Of a stretch of DNA of 64,000 nt, positions 33,200 through 42,871 are shown one piece after another (position 1 is the stretch's first letter; each line of letters opens with the position of its first letter). The stretch covers positions 720,001-784,000 of the forward strand of contig CANJKZ010000174.1 of NCBI GenBank assembly GCA_947471745.1, given 5' to 3'. The notes under the pieces were generated by a model that saw only the letters and a program-made list of their open reading frames with translations, was not told the DNA's origin and made no database searches. Position numbers and translations under genes: made by a program. Origin of the DNA: Closterium sp. Naga37s-1. Its lineage: Eukaryota; Streptophyta; Zygnematophyceae; Desmidiales; Closteriaceae.

Positions 33200-33975
33200 G
33201 CTGTGCTCACCAGGCAGGGCAGGTCGGGCGGCTCGGCAGTAGGGCGGCCCGGCGGCTGGGCGGCTCGGCGGCTCGGCTGCTGGGCGGCTCGGCTCCCGGG
33301 CGGCTCGGCGGCAGGGCGGCTCGGCGGCAGGGCGGCTCGGCGGCTCGGCTCCCGGGCGACTCGGCGGCAGGGCGGCTCGGCAGTAGGGCGGCTCGGCTCC
33401 CGGGCGGCTCGGCTGCTGGGCGGCTCGGCGGCAGGGCGGCTCGGCGGTCGTAGGCGGCGGGGCCGGTGAGGATAGGTGGCGGGGCCGGTGAGGATAGGCG
33501 GCTGGGCCGCGAAGTGGGGCGGCGGGGCCGCGTAGGTGAGGGCGGCGAGGCCGCGAAGACAAGGGCGGCGAGGCCGCGTAGGTGAGGGCGGCGGGGCCGC
33601 GAAGTGAGGGCGGCGGGGCCGCGTAGGCAAGGGCGGCGAGGCCGCGACGTGAGGGCGGCAAGGCCGCGAAGGCAAGGGCGGCGAGGCCGCGTAGGTGAGG
33701 GCGGCGGGGCCGCGAAGTGAGGGCGGCGGGGCCGCGAAGGTGAGGGCGGCGGGGCCGCGTAGGCAAGGGCGGCGAGGCCGCGTAGGTGAGGGCGGCGGGG
33801 CCGCGAAGTGAGGGCGGCGGGGCCGCAACGTGAGGGCGGCGGGGCCGCGCAGGTGAGGGCGGCGGGGCCGCGTAGGCAAGGGCGGCGAGGCCGCGACGTG
33901 AGGGCGGCGGGGCCGCGACGTGAGGGCGGTGGGGCCGCGTAGGTGAGGGCGGCGCAACGGGCCGCTAGGGGCGAC
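33200..33975 (-). repeat. tandem-repeat leader of element D
   Basis: There are two blocks. Positions 33225-33450 have GGCGGCTCGG/GGCTCCCGGGC units. Positions 33480-33960 have 22-23-bp units of the type GGCGGCGGGGCCGCGAAG with GTGAG or GCAAG joints. Confidence 0.85.
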
Positions 33976-34038
33976 ACGGAGGGTCGCTAAAAAAAAGAAA
34001 GCGCGCCTCGGGGCGCGCTTCGGTGGGCCCTAGAAACA

Positions 34039-34068
34039 GTCCCTAGGAGGGGACCTGCTCTGATTCCA
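34039..34068 (-). promoter_or_regulatory. element D primer binding site and hairpin
   Basis: TGGAATCAGAGCAGG on the minus strand abuts the LTR and has one mismatch to the usual site. The following hairpin has stem GTCCC/GGGAC, changed on both sides relative to GTTCCC/GGGAAC in A, B and E. Confidence 0.72.
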
Positions 34069-34203
34069 TGAGAAAAGGAGAAAGCGAATGAATGAACTAT
34101 GAATGAAGTGAGTACATATAGGAAACCCTAATTGGGTTGTACCCCCTATGGGATACCCCACTATAGCCTACACAACAGCATAAGCTATATATATGTTATG
34201 ACA
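34069..34203 (-). repeat. 5' LTR of element D
   Basis: 135 bp, 134 of 135 identical to the 3' LTR. Confidence 0.93.
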
Positions 34204-34358
34204 GGAAAGTGTGAGATACAAATATGCTATCTTGTCAGTATGTATATTATGTGCAGCGATTTAAGTTTTTGTGTCAATTCCGTTGTGTCTGTGTTTTTCA
34301 GCATGCGAAGTTGGATTGGCGTCGGAACGTTTGCGGGAGCACTTCTTGATATTTGGAG

Positions 34359-34947
34359 ATGGGCACTCCTGCACCTAGGCTTTTTGCGGGCACTTCAATT
34401 GACGGTGCGTTAAAAAGAAAGTTTGTGTTCCGTAGAAAAAATGTACGTGGAGATGGGGGCATGCTTATATCGGTGCTTATCACTCGCAATAACCAATAAC
34501 GACGAACTTTGGCTCCCATTGAAGGATAAATTCGTTCATGTACATGCAAATTGGGCAAGATATGAAATCATGGTGTCGATGAGTCATGATGTGCCACTAG
34601 CATTGGCGGAGGAATATATTGATTATATCCAACATCCTTCAGTTTGGGGTTCGGCTTGCGAAATCAAATCCTTTTGCGAGTTAATCAACATGACCGTTAT
34701 TATTTGGCTCCATTCCTGAGAATTGGTGCAATACGAGGGAATCGATTTTTTAACGAATAATAATCAGGTTCATCGTTGGTTATCAAGCAACCACTACACA
34801 CTTCTTGAACAGTGTGACAAAAGTGAAATTGGGGGTACCTCATTTTTTGTTGAATCAAATACACAAACTGTACATGATGTGACAAATCATAAAGATTGCT
34901 ATATTGAACAGAACTTGGTATCACCAGCTATGCTTAGTGAAGTTTAA
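34359..34947 (+). pseudogene. OTU-type cysteine-protease-like ORF, broken
   Basis: OTU proteins cleave ubiquitin or related chains; their signature is D-G-x-C near the start and a late catalytic H. Here the translation reads ...NVRGDG, then after a one-base shift in a run of five Gs (34455-34459) ACLYRCLSLAI. That gives a GDGACLYR catalytic block. A middle block YIQHPSVWGSACEIKSFCEL resembles the OTU WG-x(3)-E-L region. The late block is SNHYTLL (about 34785-34805), which fits the catalytic histidine. A TGA at 34717-34719 interrupts the frame. A splice-acceptor-like TGTTTTTCAG lies upstream near 34300. AT-rich codon use differs from the flanking copia elements. OTU domains are carried by some eukaryotic transposons and by host deubiquitinases, and I cannot tell which this is. 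Confidence 0.6.
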
Positions 34948-36398
34948 CCTGAGATCGAGCTCGTGTCCATGCCGGCCTTTTGCAACCGCCGCACGGAAAT
35001 CAGGTTGGCAGCAAGGTTGGGCACCCAAAGCACGTTCTTGAGGCCCACCATCTTCCCATCAGCACCCTTGAACATGGCCTTGCCCATGCCTTTCACCTCT
35101 GCTCGCTGCCTCAAAGCCGATGTGACATGCTTCACCGGTTACGGCTCGAGTTCGGTGAGCAAGTCCGGGCGAGGTGTCATGCTATAGGTAGCGCCACTAT
35201 CAATCACCCAATAGTCCAGGGGGTGTAGGGTCACCTTCCCCACAGCTGCTGGCTCCTCAAAGCCTTCATCCTTCTCTGGACCAGCCGGTACTTGCGTCGA
35301 CACGAAGTAGAATAGACCCGGGTATCGATCGTCGCTCGGGTCCTTGTCGTTGTCTCCGCTCTTCATGTTTGCAGCTCCGCCACCGCTACCGCCACGGCCT
35401 CCACGGCCTCGTCCTCTCCCTCCTCCTGCTCCTCTACCCTCTTGGCCTTGAGCAGGGGTCCAACCATCAGGGAGTTTGTAGCAGTCGCGCCACATGTGTC
35501 CGCTCTTGTGGCAATAGTGACACTCGCCGTCGAATCGGCCGCGACCGCGTCCATAGCTCTTGTCGTCGCTGCCGTAACCGCCACTCCTGCGGCCTCCGCC
35601 GAAGTTGCTGCCACCAAACCTTCCTCCCCCTCGTCCTCTGCCTCTTCCTCGACCATATCCACGGCCGATGCTCGCTGCCCCAGCGCCATCCGCACTCGCC
35701 AACTCACGGCGGCGGAAATCCTCTTGAAGGATAGCTCGCTTCACGTCTTCAAGCGAGAGGCGGGGCAAGTCGCGATTAAGGTTGATGATGAGCGAGGACC
35801 ATGACTCTGGGAGTAAGGCCAGCAACTTGGTCTTCTTTTGGAGCTCACTGTAGTTCAAATCAGCTCCCTCAAGCCGCGTCAACAAGTCGAAGAGTTTCTG
35901 CACCCCTTCTTCAACCGCTTCGTCTTCTTCAATTCGTAGTGCCGCCATTTGCCGTTCCAACACCACCGCTACCGCCGCTGTTGCAGGAGCATGTACACCC
36001 TTGAGAGCAGCCCATGCCTTTGGTCCTTTCTCTGGTTCACGCTGGAATGGCTTGATGTGACGGATCTGGCTGCTCCCCAACGCTTGCCCAAGTAAGAGAT
36101 AGCCTTGTGCGCTCTTCCGCACCCACGGGCTCTTCTCCGGGTCGTTCTCGGGGCGCTTCTCCGTTCCTTCCATCACCTCCAGCAGGTCATAGTGGTCAAA
36201 GATGTTCTCCATCTTGAAGGACCATTCAGCAAAGTTGTCACCGTTGAACTTGTCAAGCCCAAACACCCTAGGCTCATCCCTAGGTGGGCCAAGACTTGGT
36301 TGCCTTGGCGCCATGGCTGAATCACGGGGTTGGCCTTGAGCTTGAGCTTCTCCACTGCCACCAGCACCTCTGCCACCCCTTTCCTCAGGTCCAGACAT
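34945..36398 (-). pseudogene. F1 gag and partial protease
   Basis: The ATG at 36398 opens MSGPEERGGRG, 17 bases inside the primer site. The gag domain (FGLDKFNGDNFAEWSFKME, HYDLLEVMEG) occupies roughly residues 45-240. Next is an RGRGRG-rich RNA-binding tract. A canonical zinc knuckle C-x2-C-x4-H-x4-C (CHYCHKSGHMWRDC, about 35482-35524) follows, then a second Gly/Arg tract. The protease motif is WVIDSGATYSM. A TAA at 35139-35141 stops the frame, which then continues (KHVTSALRQ...VLWVPNLAANLISVRRL) to about 34945 and ends there. Integrase, RT and RNase H are missing. Confidence 0.88.
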
Positions 36399-36415
36399 TG
36401 TCGAAACTGCTCCAA

Positions 36416-36430
36416 GGGGCTCTGATACCA
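36416..36430 (-). promoter_or_regulatory. F1 primer binding site
   Basis: TGGTATCAGAGCCCC on the minus strand, two bases after the LTR end (CTATAACA), is the initiator-Met primer site. Confidence 0.88.
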
Positions 36431-36432
36431 CT

Positions 36433-37185
36433 TGTTATAGTCACAATAGGCTTGAATGTGCCTAAAACGAAAGATAGAGAGCACAGACGGATTTCTGCAC
36501 AGCGGCTTCAAACGTTGATAGCGTTCTGCTCACAGCTGCAAATGACTTGATTCAAATTGGATGTGGAGCGTCTTCACGTCGTCTACAATTAGCAATTTAG
36601 ATTGCACGATTTGATCAAGAATTGACGACACAGCGTCGGTTTGAACGAACGGTACTATGGCAGCCACTATAGTCTTAGAACACAAGATAGGAAGAGTTAC
36701 GAGTTGGGAATGACTCCCAGCTCCTACAAACCCCAAGAGCCGAGGTACAGTGATGTGGAACAGTGCCACACTGTCCCCAACCACTAAGGGTCTCGAAACT
36801 ACCCTTCACTAGGGCCTACACCAAGTGAAATGTTACACTACACAAAGTAATGTAACTATCTTCAATATCTTGAGGTGTACCCTTTTGGCAAGCTTCGAAA
36901 TCACTTGAGGCTTGACACCAAGGCTCGGGCTCTTCATCACAAACTCATCCTTGAGTTCTTGATGGGTCTGCTGCACACACCTGCGACATGCCGAACGTTC
37001 GACACAGTACAAAATAGAAACCGCGCACGACAAAATAGAAACCGCGCGCGAGACACAAACGACCGCGTAACACGCGTCTAGCGATAACTCGCTATTGACT
37101 CGACACACACACTCGACATCATGACTCAACATTCACACACAATTATAAGCATGAAATATATATTATCCCATGCCCTCATACCATT
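36433..37185 (-). repeat. 5' LTR of F1, truncated
   Basis: 753 bp of an LTR that is 797 bp in F2. The two align along their whole shared length, including the repeated CATTCACACACAATTATAAG-like end region. The outermost ~45 bp are missing. Confidence 0.85.
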
Positions 37186-39460
37186 CCATCAACCACCAAC
37201 AGGAAGTAACGCTCGTGACCCTGGCCACGGACGCGGGCGGGGCCCCACACGTCCATGTGAAGAGTCTGCAGTAGAGCCTCTGTCGGAGGAAACTCGGAGG
37301 AGTGAGGGGCGGCGCGCTGTCGCCCCTCGACGCAGGGGACGCAGGTAGGGGCAGGCCCCGGAGGCAGGGGAGGGAGAGACCGGGGGAGACCAGAGACAAG
37401 GACACGGGAGGCCATGCCTTGGAGACGAGGCAGGGAGGGCTGACCAAGGCGGTGGTGCCAGAGGAGAGTCTGGTGGGACAGGAGACGACACGAGCAGGGA
37501 GCAGACTCAGGACCAGACCTGGACGCTGCAGCAACCACCTGACTCGACGCAGCTACCTGACCAGACTCAGCAACTGGAGGAGACGCAGTAGTAAGGGTGT
37601 ACAGGCTCGACCCCGGCCGACGGGTGAACGTGGCCAAGTGTCGGCCCGTCCGAGCACACGTGCAGTGGGTCACCGGCTGACTCGCAGGAGTGAACTGGTC
37701 AACCCCCCTATCCTGTAGATCAGCTCCACTCACCAAGTTCGTAGAGAACGAGGGGAGGTAGAGACCTGACAGGGTGCCAGAGGGGGCGGCCGGGCACGGT
37801 AAGACAGTGGAGAAGCTAGCAAGGACAGGACCCCCAGAGGGGTCCGCCAGGGAGACCGCAACCGGCCGACTAAGCGGCGTAAGTGTGGTGCGGTCTCGAA
37901 AGAAGGAGCGGGAAGCACCCGAGTCAAGGGTGAAGGTGTGGAAGGCCTGAGCCGACGTGGTACCTGAGAGAGCAGACTCACTAGCACCTGGGGGAGCAGA
38001 CGCACTAGCACCTAGAGCAGCAGCCTCATCAGTACCTAGAGCAGCAGCCTCACCAGTACCTAGAGCAGCAGCCTCAATGCCCGGGTCAGGCGGAACACAC
38101 AGGTAACAGTCACCCTCAACACTACCACATACAGCATACATGGCAGCAAGAATAGCATCATAATCAAGATCAAAGATAGCAACCCCCGCCCTAGACAGCT
38201 CTCCCCAGCGAGGGATCTCAGTGGCGTCAGGGAACTGGTGACGCCACGCGTCCGTCAGGCGGCCGAAGCAGCGCTGGGTGGAGTGCGGGCCCCCGCACTG
38301 CTCACCAGCGCGGTCGCCGGTACGGAGGACGTAGGTGCAGGGACCAGTACCCCCACCTCGCTGACGCGCAGCGTACCACTCACGAAGCTGCTGAGGGGAC
38401 AGGGTCGCACGACTGCGCTGCTGCTGCTGGCGCGGACCACCTCCGGACCCACTCCTCTGCGCAGAGCCGCGACCAGCTCCACCGCTGCCGCCGCCACCTC
38501 CGCCACCTCCGCCGCCTCCGCCACCTCCGCTCCCTCCGCCACCGCCGCCGCCTCCTCCGCCTCCACTGCTGCCACCTACACCTCCACCCCCGCCACCACT
38601 CCCACCACCACCCCAACCCCCTACACTACCTCCACCACCACCTCCACCGCCCCCGCCAGCCCCTCCAGTACCCTTGCCCCCCTTGCCCTTGCCGGTGCGG
38701 CGTCTCCCGCTAGGGGTAGACGCAGCGCCGACCGACTCGAAACCACCGAGGTCGGCCGCAGCAGCAGAAGCAACAGAGGGCAAGACGGGGGAAGGGGAAC
38801 ACCCCTAAAAAACGGGGGTGCGAGGGTCACCACGAGAGGCTCCTACAGCGACTATGCTCGTCTCTGCTGCTAGGAGGCGCTCCTCGAGGAGGTCAACGGT
38901 GAGTGTGGTGGGGCAAACTGAGAGGAAGTGGTCCCTGACTAAGCGAAGGGAGTCAGGGAGCCGGGTGACTATGTAGTAGAGGGTGATGTACATGGGGGGA
39001 GGGTTCTTGGCACAGAACTCAGTAGGAAGCGCAGCGCGGTAGCGAGTGTCACTAGTGCGAAGGTGCGTAATGAGGTCAGCGACTGTGGGAAAGGCAGCAA
39101 GGTCAGGGAACAGGTACGGCAGCATGAGGCGGCTAAGCGCAGCAGTGGCAGGGGAAGAGTAGCGCGTACAGCGTCGTACAAGGTCTGAGCACTCTTGTAC
39201 TGGCTAAAGTGCGCACGCTCAGTGGTCGGTAAGTGGCGATGCACAGCAAGACGGGCAGCAGCATCGCGTGTGGCCCACTGTGAGCGAACCGTGCTGTCAG
39301 CAGTAGCAGGCGGGGCAGGAGAGACACCAGAGGTGAGATCGAACAGGGAGAGTCCGTCTGCCCTATCGCACTGTAGGAACAGTTGGAGGTCATCGACCCA
39401 GACCTCAAAGTCAACAGCACGACCCTCAGCATCAAAGGTAAGGACACTGGGGGTAGCCAT
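37186..39460 (-). pseudogene. element E gag-protease-partial integrase, broken
   Basis: The ATG at 39460 opens MATPSVLTFDAEGRAVDFEVW. A small deletion near 39165 (YDAV then out of frame) shifts gag. A GAG-to-TAG change near 38806 stops the restored frame. Further down are the poly-Gly tract (about 38440-38690), the C-x13-C-x3-H-x4-C motif, protease LDSGASRSFFRD and the integrase zinc region HHRLGQPSLPRLQG with CVPCVEG. The sequence ends at YFLLVVD (about 37186), just inside the integrase core, where F1 begins. Confidence 0.87.
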
Positions 39461-39544
39461 GACTGCAGTGGCCTAACAGAGAGTGATCTCACCAGTCCGA
39501 GGAAGTAGGGCCGGGGCGCGCCAGTAGGAACAGTAGCGGCTCGA

Positions 39545-40450
39545 CAGCAGGGCGGCTCGGCGGCTCAGCTGCTTGGCGGCTCGGCTGGCGGGCGGCTCGG
39601 CGGCTCGGCTGCTGGGCGGCTCGGCTGTCAGGCGGCTCGGCGGCTCGGCTGCTGGGCGGCTCGGCGGCTCGGCTGCTGGGCGGCTCGGCGGCTCGGCTGC
39701 TGGGCGGCTCGGCTGTCGGGCAGCTCGGCGGCTCGGTTGCTGGGCGGCTCGGCGGCTCGGCGGCTTGGCTGCTGGGCGGCTCGGCGGCTCGGCTGTTGGG
39801 CGGCTCAGCTGCTGGGCTGCTCGGTGTCGAAGGGGCCGGTAGAGGCGGCGTCGGGGCCGCGTGGGGAGGGGAGCAGCGACGGGGCCGCTAGGGGCGGCTA
39901 CGGGGCCGCGTAGGGGCGGCGACTGGGCCGCGTAGGGAGGGAGGCGGCGACGGGGCCGCTAGGGGCGGCGACGAGGCCGCGTAGGGGCGGCGACGGGGCC
40001 GCTACGGGGCGGCGACGGGGCCGCGTAGGGGCGGCGACGGGGCCGCGTAGGGGCGGCGACGGGGCCGCGTAGGGGCGGCGACGGGGCCGCGTAGGGGCGG
40101 CTACGGGGCCGCTAGGGGCGGCGACGAGGCCGCGTAGGGGCGGCGACGGGGCCGCTAGGGGCGGCGACGGGGCCGCGCAGGGAGGGAGGCGGCGACGGGG
40201 CCGCTAGGGGCGGCGACGGGGCCGCGTAGGGAGGGAGGCAGCGACGAGGCCACTAGGGGCGGCGACGAGGCCGCGTAGGGGCAGCGACGGGGCCGCTAGG
40301 GGCGGCGACGGGGCCGCGTAGGGGCGGCGACGGGGCCGCGTAGGGGCGGCGACGGGGCCGCGTAGGGGCGGCGACGGGGCCGCTAGGGGCCGCGAGGGAC
40401 CTGGAAGGGCGGCGACGGGGCCGCTAGGGGCGGCACGAGGGGCCGTGAGG
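39545..40450 (-). repeat. tandem-repeat leader of element E
   Basis: Positions 39545-39830 carry GGCGGCTCGGCTGCTG-type units. Positions 39840-40440 carry 22-bp units of the type GGGGCGGCGACGGGGCCGCGTA. Confidence 0.87.
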
Positions 40451-40562
40451 GGAGCCTCTAAGAGAGCTCAACAGAAGGGCGGCCCACAAGGCGCGCCTCG
40501 GGCAGGAGCGACTGGCGCTCCGGTCAGAAAAAAAAATTCAGTGGTGGTGGGCCCAAGGAAGC

Positions 40563-40591
40563 GTTCCCACTAGGGAACCTGCTCTATACCA
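40563..40591 (-). promoter_or_regulatory. element E primer binding site and hairpin
   Basis: TGGTATAGAGCAGG on the minus strand abuts the LTR and has lost one base. GTTCCCTAGTGGGAAC (40563-40578) follows as a perfect stem-loop, identical to that of element A. Confidence 0.75.
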
Positions 40592-40707
40592 TGTGAAGAA
40601 ATGAGGAATGGTTGAACTAGGAAAGTGTGAGATACAAATATGAAAGCTGTACCCCTTAGTGTCTACCCTACTACAGCCTACATAGGCTAAGGCATATAAG
40701 TCTGACA
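40592..40707 (-). repeat. 5' LTR of element E
   Basis: 116 bp from TGTCAGACTT to TTCACA on the minus strand, with the TACTG TSD outside it. It matches the split 3' LTR fragment over about 50 bp. Confidence 0.9.
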
Positions 40708-40712
40708 TACTG

Positions 40713-41276
40713 TACATGAAACTCCCCTCCACATTTCTCGCACCACCCCCCCTCCACATTTCAAGCGCGAGAAACACCACACATCAGCAGCGTCGTAAGA
40801 AAATTCGATTGAATTTCTGGCGACGCTGCTGACGTCAAGAAACTTTCTCACGCGAGAAATAATGGCTGACGTCAGCAGCGACTATCAAAATGTCGCGCAA
40901 ATATTGTTGATGACGTCATCAGCGATGCTGGAAGTTTCGCGCGAATACATGAAGCTGATGACGTCGCAACGATAAAGCTGACATGATCACTTCGATTGTT
41001 CAAAAAATGTTTTGATGCTTATGATACATCAACAAACATTTGAGAAATGTAAACATAGAAAACAAACCTGCAAGTACTCATGTAAACGTTCTTACTAATG
41101 ATGAAATGTCAGCCCTACAACGTAAATACTCAAACGCATTTAACAACATGAACTCAACATTCACATATACACATAAAAATGGCACAAATATTTTTAATCC
41201 AAATACGACGAAATAATCAAAGTCGCTCAAAAATCCTTTAGTAATAATTGTTGCTTCGCAACCCTAAGACGATTTC
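40713..41276. other. non-coding spacer with clustered TGACGTCA palindromes
   Basis: No gene is visible. Three perfect TGACGTCA octamers (40830-40837, 40867-40874, 40911-40918) and one TGACGTCG (40959-40966) lie within 140 bp. The remainder to 41276 is AT-rich and featureless. Confidence 0.6.
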
Positions 41277-41764
41277 GTCGCGTTTGGTAACTTACATGAG
41301 GCACTATAACGCGTACGGTAACGATTTCAACGCGTTTGGTAACTTGCTTAACGCGTTTGGTAACTCGCTTAACACGTTTGGTAATTCGCTTAACGCGTAT
41401 GGTAACTTATATCTGTGATTTCACGCACTTGGTAACCCGCATCACGCATTTGGTAACTCATCACAGGCGAGTGATCACGCGAATGGAAACTACATGAAAC
41501 TCCCGCCAAAATGGTCCTGACAAAATGGAATTTATTAAGTTTGAAAGCTTTTAAGTACAGTTTTATCTTTATTGAACAAGTCCTGCCGCGACTTTGAAGA
41601 ACCCCGTTTGTTCTATTACCACGGACCGAAAAGTTTCAGAGCCGCTTTATATATATGTAACTCGTAAAAAAACCGTTAAAATCATATTTTTGATAGCATG
41701 ATTGCGAACTTGCAAAATTATTAAAGAAAAACATTCCCCGAAAGGACCTCGGGGCTTTTACCTT
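41277..41764 (+). mobile_element. truncated copy of the MITE-like element
   Basis: It corresponds to the reverse complement of about 13080-13520. It includes the 21-bp CGCGTTTGGTAAC tandem units (41285-41460) and a block with GACCCCGTTTGTTCTATTAC-type sequence. It stops where the LTR of element G begins. Confidence 0.75.
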
Positions 41765-41896
41765 TGTCATAACATTATAGCTTATACATTTGTGTAGGCT
41801 GTAGTGGGGTAGCCCATAAGGGGTACAACCCAATTAGGGTTAGTACTTGTAGCCAACTGTTTGCTAATTCATTCATCCTCGTTCGTTATTCTGACA
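41765..41896 (+). repeat. 5' LTR of element G
   Basis: 132 bp from TGTCATAACA to TTCTGACA, with the shared GGCTGTAGTGGGGTAG core. The left flank is ACCTT; no right flank is available for comparison. Confidence 0.88.
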
Positions 41897-41915
41897 TGGA
41901 ATCAGAGCAGGTTCC
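41897..41915 (+). promoter_or_regulatory. element G primer binding site
   Basis: TGGAATCAGAGCAGGTTCC directly follows the LTR. It has the same single mismatch as D. The hairpin seen in A, B and E is missing here. Confidence 0.8.
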
Positions 41916-41929
41916 TTGGGCCCACCACC

Positions 41930-42840
41930 TGCTACGCTGCTAGTAACCCCCTCTAGGCCCGTCGCCCCTAGGCCCGTCGACCCTAGCCTACGCGCCTGGC
42001 CCGTCGACCCTAACCTACGCGCGCCCGGCCCGTCGCTCCTAGCCTACGCGGCCCGTCGACCCCTACCCCGCGGCCTGTCGACCCCAGCGCCCGACCCGTC
42101 CCTAGCCCGCGCCCGGCCCCGTCGGCCCTTCGCCCCGCGCCCGGCCTTGTACCTAGCCCGCGCCCGGTCCCGTCCCTAGCCCGCGCCCGGCCCCGTACCT
42201 AGCCCAGCGCCCGGCCCTGTACCTAGCCCGCGCCCGGCCCCGTACCTAGCCCGCGCCCGGCCCAGTCCCTAGCTCGCGCCCGGCCCCGTACCTAGCCCCG
42301 CGCCCGGCCCCTTCCCTAGCCCAGCGCCCCGCCCCGTACCTAGCCCGCGCCCGGCCCCGTACCTAGCCCACGCCCGCCCCCATCCCTAGCCCCGCGCCCG
42401 ACCTCGTCGGCCCTTAGTCCCACGCCCGGCCTCGTCCCTAGCCCAGCGCCCGGCCCCGTACCTAGCCCGCGCCCGGCCCAGTACCTAGCCCGCGCCCGGC
42501 CCCGTACCTAGCCCCGCGCCCGACCCCGTACCCAGCCCCGCGCCCGGCCCCTTTCTGCGCCCAGCACCTGGCCCCGTACCTGCCCAGCGCCCGGCCCCGT
42601 CCCTAGCCCAACGCCCGGCCCCGTACCTAGCCCGCGCCCGGCCCCGTACCTAGCCCGCGCTCGGCCCCGTACCTAGCCCGCGCCCGGCCCAGTCCCTAGC
42701 TCGCGCCCGGTCCCGTACCTAGCCCCGCGCCCGGCCACGTCCCTAGCCCAGCGCCCGGCCCCGTCCCTAGCACGCGCCCGGCCCCCACGACGACCTCTAG
42801 CCCACGCCCGGCCCCGTCGGCCCCTTGCCCCACTGTCACT
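41930..42840 (+). repeat. tandem-repeat leader of element G
   Basis: Degenerate ~22-23-bp units of the type CGCGCCCGGCCCCGTACCTA run through most of the region. It is CCGG-rich on the plus strand. Confidence 0.85.
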
Positions 42841-42871
42841 GCTGCTACTGCTATCCTGCTTGCTGCACAGC

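Larger units (their letters stand above)
26886..34203 (-). mobile_element. near-intact copia element D, 7,318 bp, nested in E
   Basis: Its 135-bp LTRs differ at one position. Perfect TSDs GGAAA lie at 26881-26885 and 34204-34208. Removing D rejoins the E LTR exactly as seen in the intact E LTR at 40592. It has a primer site, leader, single long frame and polypurine tract. The near-identity of the LTRs makes it young. Confidence 0.96.
34945..37185 (-). mobile_element. F1: front half of a second copia lineage
   Basis: The minus-strand order is LTR (partial), primer site, gag, protease, then an abrupt end. The protein is unlike A-E, and the LTR matches the one at 55868-56664 (F2). The LTR's outer end is cut at 37185, where it joins E integrase. 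No TSD can be assigned. Confidence 0.85.
26853..40707 (-). mobile_element. copia element E, interrupted by D and by a foreign segment
   Basis: The outer limits are set by matching TSDs TACTG at 26848-26852 and 40708-40712. The 3' LTR keeps its last ~56 bases (26853-26885 plus 34204-34226) and is split by D. The full 116-bp 5' LTR lies at 40592-40707. Between them only the leader, gag, protease and the first part of integrase remain (37186-40590). The rest is replaced by 34227-37185 (OTU-like ORF plus F1). Confidence 0.85.

Noticed and set aside
34132-34413. 93-codon plus-strand ORF from the D LTR into the OTU-like segment
   Set aside because: It starts inside the D LTR and crosses the E junction; only the part after about 34359 in another frame resembles a protein.
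41277-41764. A second complete MITE-like element
   Set aside because: Only one repeat-bearing arm is present, the terminal bases are missing, and the G LTR interrupts the rest.
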